Shown piece after piece: positions 8,350 through 18,280 of a stretch of 64,000 nt of DNA; the stretch's first letter is position 1; each line of letters begins with the position of its first letter. This DNA comes from Competibacter_A sp002352125. Its GTDB lineage: Bacteria; Pseudomonadota; Gammaproteobacteria; Competibacterales; Competibacteraceae. Under the pieces are notes generated by a model. That model did no database searches. It was not told where the DNA came from and saw only the letters and a program-made list of their open reading frames with translations. The DNA lies in contig DAOROA010000025.1 in NCBI GenBank assembly GCA_035441325.1, positions 1 to 64,000 on the forward strand, written 5' to 3'. The position numbers and the translations under genes were made by a program.

Positions 8350-9371
8350 GGTTGCGCCCCGAGCAACTTGCCGGGCATCTGCGCCAGACCTTGGCGCGGC
8401 TGTATCTGGTGTTTGGCGAAGAGCCGCTGCAAGCGCTGGAAGCGGCCGGTGCCATTCGTGCCGCCGCCCGCGAACGCGGCCACGACGAGCGGGAATGTCT
8501 GACGGTCGAAACCGGTTTCGATTGGAGCGCGTTGCGCCAAGTGGCCTCCAGTCCCTCGTTGTTCGCCAGCCGGCGCTTGTTGGAACTGCGGCTAGGCAAC
8601 GCCAAACCGGGCGACGCCGGCACTCAAGCGCTGTGCGATTACGCTGCGCGACCAGCCGAGGATGCCATATTGCTGATCGTTGCCGGCAAACTGGATTGGA
8701 GCGCGCAGAAGAGCCGTTGGTTTATGGCGTTGGACAACACCGGCATCGTGGTGGCTGCCATGCCGATGGAACCGCGACAATTGCCCGGCTGGATCGAACG
8801 CCGGCTGCGGGAGCACGGTCTCAATCCCGTGCCGGAAGCGGTGACGTTGCTGGCGGAACGGGTCGAGGGCAACTTGCTGGCCGCCGCCCAGGAAATCGAA
8901 AAGTTGGCGCTGTTGGCCGATGACCGGGTGTTGACCGCCCAAGCCGTCTTGGTTGCGGTTGGCGACAGTGCCCGCTACAGCATCTATGATTTTGTGGATG
9001 CCGCCCTGCTCGGGCAACCGGAGCGGGTAGCGCGGATTCTAAACGGATTGCGCGACGAAGGCGTCGAACCGGTACTGGCCAACTGGGCGCTGCATCAGGA
9101 GGTCCGCCGATTGGCCATGCTGGCCTTCGCGCGAAGCCGGGGGCAACCGCTAGAGGCGGTGCTGGCCGAACAGAAAGTCTGGGAAAAGCGCAAGCCGCTG
9201 CTCCGGCAAGCGTTGCAACGGTTGACGTTGGCCGGCTGCCGGCGTTTGTTGCGCGCCTGCGCCCGGACCGACCGGACGATCAAGGGCGCGGAAACCGGCT
9301 CGCCGTGGAATGCCCTGCTCGCGAACGGCTTGCGGCTGGCCGGTCTGGAATTGTTGCCAGACGAGGTTTGA
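8346..9371 (+). CDS. holA: DNA polymerase III delta subunit
   Basis: Clamp-loader subunit that opens the beta clamp. The N-terminus LRLRPEQLAGHLRQTLARLYLVFGEEPL aligns with E. coli HolA, and the middle shows SLFASRRLLEL and EGNLLAAAQEIEKLALL. Starting at TTG 8346, the initiator overlaps the lptE stop (TTGA), which implies translational coupling; the reading frame is open further upstream but only as noncoding shadow of lptE. Length is 341 residues against 343 in E. coli. Start codon is the least certain part. Confidence 0.92.
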   Translation: MRLRPEQLAGHLRQTLARLYLVFGEEPLQALEAAGAIRAAARERGHDERECLTVETGFDWSALRQVASSPSLFASRRLLELRLGNAKPGDAGTQALCDYAARPAEDAILLIVAGKLDWSAQKSRWFMALDNTGIVVAAMPMEPRQLPGWIERRLREHGLNPVPEAVTLLAERVEGNLLAAAQEIEKLALLADDRVLTAQAVLVAVGDSARYSIYDFVDAALLGQPERVARILNGLRDEGVEPVLANWALHQEVRRLAMLAFARSRGQPLEAVLAEQKVWEKRKPLLRQALQRLTLAGCRRLLRACARTDRTIKGAETGSPWNALLANGLRLAGLELLPDEV

Positions 9372-9419
9372 AAATCATAGCCCGGCGCCCGTTGCGTCGG
9401 TCATCAGGTAGTCTTATCG

Positions 9420-10700
9420 ATGAATACCAACGTGGATATTTCCAACGCCATCGCGCGTTACATGACCGAAGTCGGCCGGCGTGCCCGCGCGGCTTCCCGC
9501 ATTGTCGGCCGTGCCGAGACGCGGAGCAAGGATGCTGCCCTGTTGGCTATCGCCGATGCCCTGGAGGAGGCGGAAGACGCCTTGCGCGCCGCTAATCGCC
9601 TGGATATGGAGGCCGGGCGGTCCTCCGGCTTGGATGCCGCGCTGCTGGATCGTCTGGAGCTCACCCCCAAGAACATCAAAGGGATGGCGCAAGGCTTGCG
9701 GGAAATCGCAACGCAGACCGATCCGGTGGGCGAAATTACCGATCTCAAGTATCGTCCATCGGGCATTCAGGTCGGGCGGATGCGGGTGCCGCTGGGCGTC
9801 GTCGGCATCATTTACGAATCCCGCCCGAACGTGACTGCCGATGCCGCCGCCCTGTGCCTGAAAGCCGGCAACGCTGCCATCTTGCGCGGTGGCTCCGAAG
9901 CATTGCATTCCAACCGCGCCATCGCCGCCTGCATCCAGCAGGGTTTGGCCGCTGCCGGTCTACCGGCGGATGCAGTACAAGTGATCGATATCGCCGACCG
10001 CGCCGCCGTCGGCGAGCTGATCCGCATGGCCGAGTACGTGGACGTGATCGTGCCGCGCGGCGGCAAAAGTTTGATCGAACGGATCAGCCGCGAGGCGCGG
10101 GTCCCGGTGATCAAGCACCTGGACGGCGTCTGCCACGTTTATATCGACGACCGCGCCGACTGCGACAAGGCGGTGACGATTGCCTACAACGCCAAAACCC
10201 AGCGTTACGGCACCTGCAACACCATGGAGACCTTGCTGGTGGCGGAGGGTGTCGCCGAGCGGGTGTTGCCGGTACTGGGCCGGATGTACCAGGAGGCCGG
10301 AGTGGAGCTGCGCGGTTGTGCCCGGACCCGCGACGTGCTGCCCGGTATCAAGACCGCCACCGAGGACGATTGGTACACCGAATACCTGGCTCCAATCCTG
10401 GCGGTCCGGGTGGTGCAGGACATGGACGAGGCGATGAGCCACATCGCGACCTATGGCTCCGCCCACACCGACGCCATCGTCACCGAAGATTACAGCCGGG
10501 CACGGCGCTTTCTGCGCGAAGTGGATTCCAGTTCGGTCATGGTGAATGCCTCCACCCGTTTCGCCGACGGCGGCGAATACGGGCTGGGCGCCGAGGTCGG
10601 CATCAGTACCGACAAGCTGCACGCCCGCGGTCCGGTCGGCGTGGAAGGGCTGACCACGCAAAAGTTCGTGGTGCTGGGCGACGGCCACGTTCGCCGCTGA
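9420..10700 (+). CDS. proA: Gamma-glutamyl phosphate reductase
   Basis: Second step of proline synthesis, reducing gamma-glutamyl phosphate with NADPH to the semialdehyde. Aldehyde-dehydrogenase fold of 426 residues with GVVGIIYESRPNVT, LRGGSEALHSN, PRGGKSLIERI, the catalytic cysteine in RYGTCNTMETLL, and the C-terminal DKLHARGPVGVEGLT segment. It starts at ATG 9420 with no strong binding site, 48 bases after holA. proB is not in the window. Insertion of proA between holA and nadD occurs in several proteobacteria. Confidence 0.96.
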   Translation: MNTNVDISNAIARYMTEVGRRARAASRIVGRAETRSKDAALLAIADALEEAEDALRAANRLDMEAGRSSGLDAALLDRLELTPKNIKGMAQGLREIATQTDPVGEITDLKYRPSGIQVGRMRVPLGVVGIIYESRPNVTADAAALCLKAGNAAILRGGSEALHSNRAIAACIQQGLAAAGLPADAVQVIDIADRAAVGELIRMAEYVDVIVPRGGKSLIERISREARVPVIKHLDGVCHVYIDDRADCDKAVTIAYNAKTQRYGTCNTMETLLVAEGVAERVLPVLGRMYQEAGVELRGCARTRDVLPGIKTATEDDWYTEYLAPILAVRVVQDMDEAMSHIATYGSAHTDAIVTEDYSRARRFLREVDSSSVMVNASTRFADGGEYGLGAEVGISTDKLHARGPVGVEGLTTQKFVVLGDGHVRR

Positions 10701-10748
10701 GAACGCTGTGAAGACGATCCGGATTCGGCGCGCGCGGGGGCGTGGTTG

Positions 10749-11423
10749 ATGGTTTCGGGGCCGCGCCCGATCGGCGTCCTGGGCGGCACCTTCGATCCCA
10801 TTCATTACGGGCACCTGCGGCCAGCCCTGGAGTTGCTGGAAACCCTGGAACTGGCCGAAATCCGCTTCGTGCCCTGCCGGATTCCGGCGCACCGCGCCGC
10901 GCCTCAGGTCACTGCCGAGCAGCGACTGGCGTTGGTCCGGCTCGCCACGGTCGGGCAGCCGGGCTTCGTGGCCGACGACCGGGAACTGCGCCGGTCCGGC
11001 CCTTCCTACATGGTGGATACCCTGGCCTCGCTGCGCGGCGATTTCGACGATGTGCCGCTGTGCCTGATCGTCGGTACCGACGCGTTTCGGGAACTGCATA
11101 CTTGGCAGCGCTGGCAGGAATTGAGTGGCCTGGCTCATATCGTGGTGATGCAACGGCCCGGCGTGCTGCAACCCTTTCCGCCGCTGCTGGAGGCGTTCGT
11201 TTCCCCCCGCGTGGTCTACGACGCGCTGGCGCTGCGCCGGCGACCGGCCGGCGGCATCCTGTTCCAACCGGTCACGCAATTGAATATTTCCGCCACCCAG
11301 ATCCGCGCGTTGCTGGCCCGCGGCCACTCGCCCCGGTATCTATTGCCGGAGGCGGTGCTGGCCTGCATCCGCGAGTGGGGGTTGTATCGGTCGCTGTCCA
11401 CCCCGGCTCTTGCCGCCCTCTGA
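10749..11423 (+). CDS. nadD: Nicotinate-nucleotide adenylyltransferase
   Basis: Joins NaMN and ATP to deamido-NAD in NAD synthesis. The N-terminus shows GVLGGTFDPIHYGHL with the nucleotidyltransferase (T/H)xGH motif, followed by RFVPCRIPAHR and RSGPSYMVDTL. The C-terminal LNISATQIRALLARGHSPRYLLPE contains the ISSTxIR-like motif. The ATG at 10749 is preferred to the TTG three bases earlier. 224 residues is normal. It lies directly upstream of rsfS and rlmH in the conserved order. Confidence 0.95.
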   Translation: MVSGPRPIGVLGGTFDPIHYGHLRPALELLETLELAEIRFVPCRIPAHRAAPQVTAEQRLALVRLATVGQPGFVADDRELRRSGPSYMVDTLASLRGDFDDVPLCLIVGTDAFRELHTWQRWQELSGLAHIVVMQRPGVLQPFPPLLEAFVSPRVVYDALALRRRPAGGILFQPVTQLNISATQIRALLARGHSPRYLLPEAVLACIREWGLYRSLSTPALAAL

Positions 11424-11439
11424 GGAAAAACCGAACTCT

Positions 11440-11796
11440 ATGCAGCTCGAAGATTTGCAGAAGATCGTCGTCGACGCGCTGGAAGAATCGAAAGCGCAGG
11501 ACATCAAGATATTGGATGTGCGCGGGATTGCCAGCTTCACCGATCTGATGATCGTCGCCAGCGGTACGTCTACGCGCCAAGTCAAGGCGTTGGCCGATAA
11601 AGTCATCGAAAAATCCACCCGGGCTGGAATTCGGCCGCTGGGAGTCGAGGGACAGCGGGAAGCCGAGTGGGTGTTGGTGGATTTGAACGACATCGTGGTG
11701 CACGTTATGCTGCCGCAGACTCGCGACTTCTATAATCTGGAAAAGCTGTGGTCGGTCAGCGGCCAGGTTGGCGCCAACCGCAAGGTGGGCGGCTGA
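11440..11796 (+). CDS. rsfS: Ribosomal silencing factor RsfS
   Basis: Binds ribosomal protein uL14 and blocks 30S-50S joining when nutrients are scarce. The 118-residue product contains the family core KAQDIKILDVRGIASFTDLMIVASGTS, then VEGQREAEWVLVDLNDIVVHVM and the C-terminal YNLEKLW. The ATG at 11440 follows TGAGGAAA; an in-frame ATG at 11410 would overlap the end of nadD. Confidence 0.95.
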   Translation: MQLEDLQKIVVDALEESKAQDIKILDVRGIASFTDLMIVASGTSTRQVKALADKVIEKSTRAGIRPLGVEGQREAEWVLVDLNDIVVHVMLPQTRDFYNLEKLWSVSGQVGANRKVGG

Positions 11797-11813
11797 AACG
11801 CCCGCCCGGTCTC

Positions 11814-12284
11814 ATGAAGATTTACCTGCTGGCCGTCGGCGTTCGCATGCCCGCCTGGATCGAGGCCGGCTACGCCGAATACGCCGGGCGTTTGCCGCGC
11901 GAATGCGCGTTGAACCTGGTCGAAATTCCCGCCGGCAAGAGACGGCCGAACGCCGATGTGGCGCGCGCCGTCCGCGACGAAGGCGAGCGTCTGCTGGCGG
12001 CGGTTCCGGCCAGCTCCCGCCTGGTCGCGCTGGACGAACGAGGCCAGGAATGGAGTACCGCGCAACTCGCCGAGCGGTTGACCGGCTGGCTGCGAGACGG
12101 TCGCGACCTGAGCCTGCTGGTCGGCGGTCCGGACGGTCTGGATTCGCTCTGCCGCACCCGCGCCGAGCTGCTGTGGTCGTTGTCGCGATTGACCCTGCCG
12201 CATCCGCTGGTGCGGGTGGTCGTCGCCGAGCAGCTTTACCGGGCGTGGAGCCTGTTGCGCAACCATCCTTATCATCGCGCCTAA
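11814..12284 (+). CDS. rlmH: 23S rRNA pseudouridine-1915 N3-methyltransferase
   Basis: SPOUT-class methyltransferase that modifies helix 69 of 23S rRNA on assembled 70S ribosomes. 156 residues starting MKIYLLAVGVRMPAWIEAGY, with LVALDERGQEWS, the SAM knot LLVGGPDGLD and the invariant C-terminus NHPYHRA. The ATG at 11814 fits the E. coli start (MKLQLVAVG). It follows rsfS by 17 bases and ends one base before maf. Confidence 0.96.
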   Translation: MKIYLLAVGVRMPAWIEAGYAEYAGRLPRECALNLVEIPAGKRRPNADVARAVRDEGERLLAAVPASSRLVALDERGQEWSTAQLAERLTGWLRDGRDLSLLVGGPDGLDSLCRTRAELLWSLSRLTLPHPLVRVVVAEQLYRAWSLLRNHPYHRA

Positions 12285-12285
12285 C

Positions 12286-12870
12286 ATGCCGGCCCCCCGC
12301 GTTTATCTCGCTTCCGCCTCGCCCCGCCGCCGCGAACTGCTGCGCCAGATCGGCGTTGCCTATCGCCTGTTGCCGGTCGAAGTGGACGAAACGCCTTTGC
12401 CCGGTGAGTCTCCATCGGCTTACGTCGTTCGGCTGGCCTTGGCCAAGGCGCGGGCTGGCGCGCGAACATTGGGCCGGCGCCAACCGCTTCCGGTGCTGGG
12501 AGCGGATACCTCCGTGGTGGTGGACGACGCGATTCTCGGCAAGCCCGGCGACCGCGACGAGGGATTGGCGATGTTGGCCCGATTGTCCGGGCGCGAGCAT
12601 CGCGTGCTCAGCGCGGTGGCGCTGGCAACCTCGGCGCGAGATGCGGTCAAAGTGCAAGAGAGCCGAGTTTGGTTTCGCGAGCTGTCGCAGGCGGAGTGCG
12701 CGGCGTATTGGGACAGCGGCGAACCGCTGGATAAGGCCGGCGGTTACGGCATTCAAGGGCGGGCGGCGGCGTTTATCGCCGAATTGCGCGGCAGCTATTC
12801 CGGCGTGATGGGGTTGCCGCTGTTCGAGACCGCCGAGCTGCTGCGCGAATTCGGCGTTCCACTCCGGTAA
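12286..12870 (+). CDS. maf: Maf family nucleoside triphosphate pyrophosphatase
   Basis: Hydrolyses non-canonical or modified NTPs (dTTP/UTP for the YhdE type) to monophosphates. The N-terminal LASASPRRRELL is the phosphate-binding loop, followed by DETPLPGESP, LGADTSVVVDD with the catalytic Asp, and the DKAGGYGIQGRAAAFI segment typical of this subfamily. Length 194 residues. In many gammaproteobacteria maf follows mreBCD and precedes rng; here it follows rlmH directly, with rng 30 bases downstream. Confidence 0.94.
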   Translation: MPAPRVYLASASPRRRELLRQIGVAYRLLPVEVDETPLPGESPSAYVVRLALAKARAGARTLGRRQPLPVLGADTSVVVDDAILGKPGDRDEGLAMLARLSGREHRVLSAVALATSARDAVKVQESRVWFRELSQAECAAYWDSGEPLDKAGGYGIQGRAAAFIAELRGSYSGVMGLPLFETAELLREFGVPLR

Positions 12871-12900
12871 TTCTTCACCTCTGACACGGATCGCAACCGT

Positions 12901-14397
12901 ATGTCCACACGCGCCGAAGGCGGCACTGGCGACGAAATCCTCATCAACGTCACGCCCCGGGAAACCCGGGTCGCCGTGGTCGAGAACGGCGTCTTGCAGG
13001 AAATCCTGATCGAGCGGGCCGGCAGGCGCGGCTTGGTCGGCAACATCTACAAGGGCCGGGTGTGCCGGGTGCTGCCGGGCATGGAAGCGGCGTTCGTGGA
13101 TATCGGCTTGGAACGGGCCGCGTTCCTGCACGTCTCCGACATCCGCCCCGAAACCATGACCGAAGGCAGTTCTTCCGCGAACGGCGACCGGATGCTCGCC
13201 ATTACCGATCTGGTGCGCGAGGGTCAGGAACTGGTGGTTCAAGTCATCAAAGACCCGATCGGTACCAAGGGCGCGCGATTGACCACCCACATCACCCTGC
13301 CGTCCCGTTTTCTGGTGTTTTTGGCCGACTCCGAGGTCGCTGGCGTATCGGTCAAGATCGACGGCGAGCGCGAGCGACAGCGGTTGAAGGAAGTCGTCAA
13401 CGCTTTTCGGGCCGAATTCGGCGGTGGCTACATCGTCCGCACCGCAGCGGAGGGCGCGGAAACCTGGGCGTTGCGGGCCGACATGCAATTTCTGCAACGG
13501 TTGTGGGGTTCCATTCAGGAACGGACGCAGGAAACGAGCGGTGGCGTCGCTTTATACGAAGATTTGCCGCTGGTGTTGCGGGTATTGCGCGATTTCGTCG
13601 GCGACAGCGTGGAGAAGGTCCGCATCGACTCGCGCGAGACTTGCCAACGCATGTTGGAGTTTGCCGACAAGTTCGTGCCGGAGATGATGCCGCGCCTCGA
13701 ACATTATCCGGGCGAGCGGCCGATTTTCGAGCTGTACGGGGTCGAAGAGGAAATCCAGCGGGCATTGGGCAAGAAAGTACCGCTCAAGTCGGGCGGTTAT
13801 CTCGTCGTCGATCAGACCGAAGCGATGGCCACCATCGATGTCAACACCGGTGCCTACGTCGGGCATCGCAACTTGGAAGAGACGATTTTCAAAACCAACC
13901 TGGAGGCAGCGGCCGCCATTGCCCGGCAACTGCGATTGCGCAATCTGGGCGGCATCATCATTCTCGATTTTATCGACATGGCCAGCGAGGAACACCGGCA
14001 AGCGGTGCTGAAGGCGCTGGAGAAACATCTGGAGAAGGATCGCGCCAAGAGCCACATTTCCCAGGTATCGCCGCTGGGATTGGTCGAAATGACCCGCAAG
14101 CGCACCCGCGAAAGCCTAGAGCAGATTTTGTGCGAACCCTGCCCGCTGTGCGACGGGCGCGGTTCGATCAAAACCGCCGAAACCGTGTGCTACGAGATTT
14201 TCCGCGAGCTGCTGCGCGAAGCTCGCCAGTATTCGCCTCGTCAGTTCGTGGTGCTGGCCGCGCCAGATGTAGTGGATGCGATGCTGGATCAGGAGTCCAA
14301 CAGCGTGGCGCAACTGGAAGCGTTCATCGGCCTCCCCATCAAGTTCCAAGCGGAATCGCTGTATACCCGCGAGCAGTACGATGTGGTGTTGATGTGA
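12901..14397 (+). CDS. rng: Ribonuclease G
   Basis: Single-strand endoribonuclease of the RNase E/G family, involved in 16S rRNA 5-prime maturation and mRNA decay. The N-terminus has LINVTPRETRVAVVENG, an S1 domain about residues 40-130 (GNIYKGRVCRVLPGMEAAFVDIG), the catalytic acidic residues in TIDVNTGAYVG and IILDFIDM, and the Zn-link cysteines in CEPCPLCDGRG. 498 residues, with no long RNase E-type C-terminal scaffold. The last codons overlap the yhdP start by four bases (GTGA). Confidence 0.95.
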   Translation: MSTRAEGGTGDEILINVTPRETRVAVVENGVLQEILIERAGRRGLVGNIYKGRVCRVLPGMEAAFVDIGLERAAFLHVSDIRPETMTEGSSSANGDRMLAITDLVREGQELVVQVIKDPIGTKGARLTTHITLPSRFLVFLADSEVAGVSVKIDGERERQRLKEVVNAFRAEFGGGYIVRTAAEGAETWALRADMQFLQRLWGSIQERTQETSGGVALYEDLPLVLRVLRDFVGDSVEKVRIDSRETCQRMLEFADKFVPEMMPRLEHYPGERPIFELYGVEEEIQRALGKKVPLKSGGYLVVDQTEAMATIDVNTGAYVGHRNLEETIFKTNLEAAAAIARQLRLRNLGGIIILDFIDMASEEHRQAVLKALEKHLEKDRAKSHISQVSPLGLVEMTRKRTRESLEQILCEPCPLCDGRGSIKTAETVCYEIFRELLREARQYSPRQFVVLAAPDVVDAMLDQESNSVAQLEAFIGLPIKFQAESLYTREQYDVVLM

Positions 14398-17300
14398 GAT
14401 GGCATCCCCGAAGCGCGTCACGCCGGTTCCTGCGCTGGACGCGCTGGTTGGTGTTGGCCTTCTTGTTGCCGGGCTTGCTGTTGGTTGCGCTCGGTCAGTG
14501 GTGGTTGCTCCCGCGCTTGAACGAGTACCGCGATGTGCTGGCGAGCACCGTAAGCGATTATCTGCACCTGCCGGTGCGAATCGAAGAAGTGACGGCGGTT
14601 CGGGATGGCTGGCGGCTCGGCTTGCGGTTGCAGGGCGTCAAGCTGCTCGATCCTGCCCGCGACGCTGGGCTGGCCAGCTTCACGCAAGCCGTTATCGCCC
14701 TGAATTTATGGCGCTCGCTGCGCGAATGGCGCCCGGTGCTAAGTCGTGTTCGCTTGGAGGGTGCCAACCTGACGCTGGAGCAAGGGCCGGATGGCGTGCC
14801 GCGCCTGTTGGGCGACGCCGGCGCCGATGCCGCTGCCTCGTCGCTGCCGGAAGTGGCTCGCTGGCTGTTTGCCCTGCCTCGGCTGGAGATCGTCGGCGAG
14901 CGGCTGGCCGTGCGTCGGCCGGACGGCTATGCCACCCAACTCCTGCATCCTTATCTCCAGCTTCAGCAAACCGCGCGCGGCCAGCGTTTGGCTTTCACCG
15001 CCGAGTTGCCGGCTAATTTGGGCGACCGGCTCCAGTTAGTGGTGGAACGTCAGCGCGAGGACACCGCCGATCCAGAGCACGAACAAGGCCAATTCGAATT
15101 TCGCGCCGAACGGTTGAATCTGGCGGGATGGTCGCTGCCCATGCCGAATGTCGGGGGCAGCGCCGCATTGGAGTTCAAGGGGATCTGGCAGGATTGGCAG
15201 CCGTTTCGACTGGAAGGTTACCTACGGCTGCGGCAGGCGGCGTCGGAGTCCGGGTTGGCGCCGTGGCCGGAGGCCAAGATGCGTTTCGACTGGCAACGAA
15301 GAGAAGACGGCTGGCGATTGCAAGGCAACGCCCGGTTCGGCGACGGCAAAGGACAAACGGTCGTCCAGCCGGCGTTCGAGCTAAACCGGACCAACGAAGG
15401 TTGGCAGGGTAGCGCGCGTGGACTGCACGCCCAGGACTTGCTGGCGTGGCTGACGCCCTGGTTGGACGAATCCGCCCGGCAATGGCTGATGCCGCTCGAT
15501 CTGCGCGGCGAACTGCCGGAGATCGCCTTTCGAGCCAGCCCCGACGCCGCCGACTATTCGGCGACCGTGCACCTGAGCGGGGTGGCATGTCGGCCAATTC
15601 GTGGCCTGCCGGGATTCGACGGCGTGACCGGAACCCTGGAATTCGGCCCGAATCGTGGCCGGCTCGAACTGGACAGTCACCGTGTTCGAGTGGATACCGA
15701 CGGCTTGCTGCGCGCTCCCTTCACCCTCGATCGCGTGGCGGGCTCGGTGGACTGGCGGCGTTCCGCCGACGACCTAAAGCTGGAGAGCACCGAGCTGACG
15801 TTCGCCAACGCGGATCTCAACGGCCGCTTTCGAGGGCTAGTGACGGTGCCCGATGTCGGCGAACCGTCGTTGGACATCCAAGGCCATTATTGGGATGTTC
15901 GAGGCGACCGCGCGCGATACTATTTGCCGGTGGCCGTCATCCCCCCCGAAGCAGTGGCTTGGTTGGACCGGGCGCTGGTCGGCGGTCGGGTGACGGCGGG
16001 GGACGTGGTGTTTCGGGGGCCGCCGATCCGTTTTCCGTTCGACGGCGGCGAAGGATTGTTCGAGACCCGGTTTCAGGTCGAAAACGGCGTGGTGGACTAT
16101 ATGCCCGGTTGGCCGAGGTTGGAGCGGGGGAGGGCGACGATAATCTTTCGCAATCGCAGCTTGCAGATCGAAGCTGGATCGGGGCGCTTGCTCGATGGCG
16201 AGGTGGAAGACCTTTCGGCCAAAATCGATGACTTGGGGAAAGCGGTCGTGCAGATCGAGGGACGTGGCAAAGGCGCTGGAGCCAGCATGTGGCACGCTTT
16301 GAAGAACAGCCCGGCGGGCCGGGTTTTGGGGGAGGATCTGCCGAACCTGCGGATCGAAGGCGCCAGCACTCTCGATCTGGCGCTGACCATTCCGCTCGAC
16401 CCGCCTTCTATCCGGGTGAAGGGACGAGTCGGTTTGTTGGGAAACAACGCCAGCCTGCCGGCATGGAACGTTGCGCTCGACCGATTGCGCGGCGAGATAC
16501 GGTTTACCGAGGAGGATCTGGAAGCCGAAAACGTGCAAGCATCGCTGCGCGGCGAACCGATCCGGTTCGATTTGGACTTGGTCGGCCGCGAGGGGCGCCG
16601 CGCGATGAAGGCGCAATTGCGGGGTCGTTTGGGATTGCGGGCTTTGCTGGGCGAACCGGCGGCAGCTTTGGAGCCGTATCTCGACGGCAAGAGCGTCTGG
16701 GAAGCGGTGCTGACGGTACCGATCCGGCGCCGCGAGCAACGGAACGCACCGCCGTTCGCGCTGGATCTCGATTCGGACTTGCGGGGAATGGCGGTCCGCC
16801 TGCCCGCTCCGCTGGGCAAAGGCACCGGCGAGACTCGTCCGCTCAAGGTCAGTCTGCGACCTTCCGGCGAGGGAGATCGCTCGATTTTGGCATTGGAATA
16901 CGGCCCGGCGGTGCGGGCGGCGCTAGAGCTGAGCGATTTTTCGCGCCGCCCTCGACTGGATCGCGGCGAACTGCGGATCGACGCCGGGGCGGCACAGGTG
17001 CCGGATGCGCCGGGATTGTCGATTGTCGCCAACCTGCCGCGTTGGAGTCCGCGCCTTCCCGCCGGGTTATCGCGCGCGGACAACGCCGGCAAAGCGCCGG
17101 CCAGACGCGGCGCGGCGCCGACGGCCGACGCCGTACCGCGGGCCGGTGGTGCCTGGCAAATTCTGCGCAAGATCGAAGCCCGGATCGGCGAATTGGTCGT
17201 CGGCGGACGGTCTTTCTCCGAAGTCAAGCTGCAAGCAACCCGCGAAGGGGACGGAATGCGGATCGAGCTCGACGGCGAGGCGTTGGCCGGTCGCATCACC

Positions 17301-18266
17301 GTTCCGGACGAACCCACGCCGCAGCGGCCGATCAATGCCGCGCTGCAACGGTTATATGTCGGTCGTCCGGTCGATGGAGCGCCCGAACCAACCGCTTTCG
17401 GCGATGTGGATCCGCGTCGATTGCCGCCGCTGGTGCTGACTGCGGCCGAACTGCGCGCGAACGATGCCGCACTGGGCCGGTTGCGGGTGATCGCCATGCC
17501 CGTCTCCGACGGCATCCGCCTGAACGAAATCGATTTGCGTTCCGAACAGCAACGGATCGATGCCAGCGGCGAATGGCGGTGGATCGGCGACGGACAAGTT
17601 TCCCGGCTCCAGGCCACGTTGCAAAGCCGGTCTCTGGGCGAAACCCTGGCGGCTTTTGGTTATCCGGGCAGCGGTGTGGGTCGTGGCGAAACTCGGGCGG
17701 AACTGGCGGTCGAATGGGGGGCGGCCCTGACCGATTTTGTCTTGGAGCGATTGAAGGGCAAGCTGAAATTCGAGGTGGGTCCCGGCCAGTTGCGCGATAT
17801 CAACCCCGGCTTGGGGCGCATGGTCGGGATGCTCAACGTGCAGAACCTGACACGCCGGCTCAGTTTCGATTTTAGCGATCTGTTTCAGCCGGGCATGGGG
17901 TTCGACCGGATTTCCGGCGATTTTGTCTTCGAGCGGGGCCAAGCCCGCACCGACAATCTCCTGATCGAAGCGCCGGCCGCGCGGATCGAAATCCAGGGTC
18001 GAGCCGGATTGCAAACGCGCGACTACGATCAAACCATTACGGTGGTGCCGCATTTCGGCGGCACGTTGCCGGTCGCCGGCGCGATCGCCGGCGGGCCGGC
18101 GGTCGGCGCGGCGGTGTTCGTCGCCGAACGGTTGCTGCAAAAGGGTATCGAGCATGCCACCCGCTATCGCTACCGCTTGACGGGCCCCTGGGACGATCCG
18201 GTGTTGGAACCGTTGCACGAACCATCCGCCGCCCCCCCCGCAAAGGGATTTGCGAGCCAAAATTGA
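14394..18266 (+). CDS. yhdP: YhdP-family AsmA-like envelope phospholipid transport protein
   Basis: Giant inner-membrane-anchored periplasmic protein. In E. coli, YhdP with TamB and YdbH moves phospholipids to the outer membrane. One N-terminal transmembrane helix (about residues 15-40, WLVLAFLLPGLLLVALGQWWLL) precedes a long beta-rich repeat region. The C-terminal AsmA-like part contains GQLRDINPGLGRMVGMLNVQNLTRRLSFDFSD-type motifs and ends RYRLTGPWDDPVLEPL. I place the start at GTG 14394, overlapping the rng stop; the frame remains open upstream only as a shadow of rng. 1290 residues versus 1266 in E. coli. Confidence 0.92.
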   Translation: MRWHPRSASRRFLRWTRWLVLAFLLPGLLLVALGQWWLLPRLNEYRDVLASTVSDYLHLPVRIEEVTAVRDGWRLGLRLQGVKLLDPARDAGLASFTQAVIALNLWRSLREWRPVLSRVRLEGANLTLEQGPDGVPRLLGDAGADAAASSLPEVARWLFALPRLEIVGERLAVRRPDGYATQLLHPYLQLQQTARGQRLAFTAELPANLGDRLQLVVERQREDTADPEHEQGQFEFRAERLNLAGWSLPMPNVGGSAALEFKGIWQDWQPFRLEGYLRLRQAASESGLAPWPEAKMRFDWQRREDGWRLQGNARFGDGKGQTVVQPAFELNRTNEGWQGSARGLHAQDLLAWLTPWLDESARQWLMPLDLRGELPEIAFRASPDAADYSATVHLSGVACRPIRGLPGFDGVTGTLEFGPNRGRLELDSHRVRVDTDGLLRAPFTLDRVAGSVDWRRSADDLKLESTELTFANADLNGRFRGLVTVPDVGEPSLDIQGHYWDVRGDRARYYLPVAVIPPEAVAWLDRALVGGRVTAGDVVFRGPPIRFPFDGGEGLFETRFQVENGVVDYMPGWPRLERGRATIIFRNRSLQIEAGSGRLLDGEVEDLSAKIDDLGKAVVQIEGRGKGAGASMWHALKNSPAGRVLGEDLPNLRIEGASTLDLALTIPLDPPSIRVKGRVGLLGNNASLPAWNVALDRLRGEIRFTEEDLEAENVQASLRGEPIRFDLDLVGREGRRAMKAQLRGRLGLRALLGEPAAALEPYLDGKSVWEAVLTVPIRRREQRNAPPFALDLDSDLRGMAVRLPAPLGKGTGETRPLKVSLRPSGEGDRSILALEYGPAVRAALELSDFSRRPRLDRGELRIDAGAAQVPDAPGLSIVANLPRWSPRLPAGLSRADNAGKAPARRGAAPTADAVPRAGGAWQILRKIEARIGELVVGGRSFSEVKLQATREGDGMRIELDGEALAGRITVPDEPTPQRPINAALQRLYVGRPVDGAPEPTAFGDVDPRRLPPLVLTAAELRANDAALGRLRVIAMPVSDGIRLNEIDLRSEQQRIDASGEWRWIGDGQVSRLQATLQSRSLGETLAAFGYPGSGVGRGETRAELAVEWGAALTDFVLERLKGKLKFEVGPGQLRDINPGLGRMVGMLNVQNLTRRLSFDFSDLFQPGMGFDRISGDFVFERGQARTDNLLIEAPAARIEIQGRAGLQTRDYDQTITVVPHFGGTLPVAGAIAGGPAVGAAVFVAERLLQKGIEHATRYRYRLTGPWDDPVLEPLHEPSAAPPAKGFASQN

Positions 18267-18280
18267 GGAGGTAAAACGCT

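Noticed and set aside
9960..11327. 455-residue minus-strand open frame opposite proA and nadD
   Set aside because: High GC gives long antisense frames; both plus-strand genes are complete and the antisense product is rich in Arg, Gln and His without motifs.
11812..13497. 561-residue minus-strand open frame opposite rlmH, maf and rng
   Set aside because: Shadow of three well-conserved plus-strand genes.
13062..14393. Upstream open extension of yhdP across rng
   Set aside because: The translation before GTG 14394 is an out-of-frame shadow of rng; sensible YhdP sequence with its membrane helix begins at 14394.
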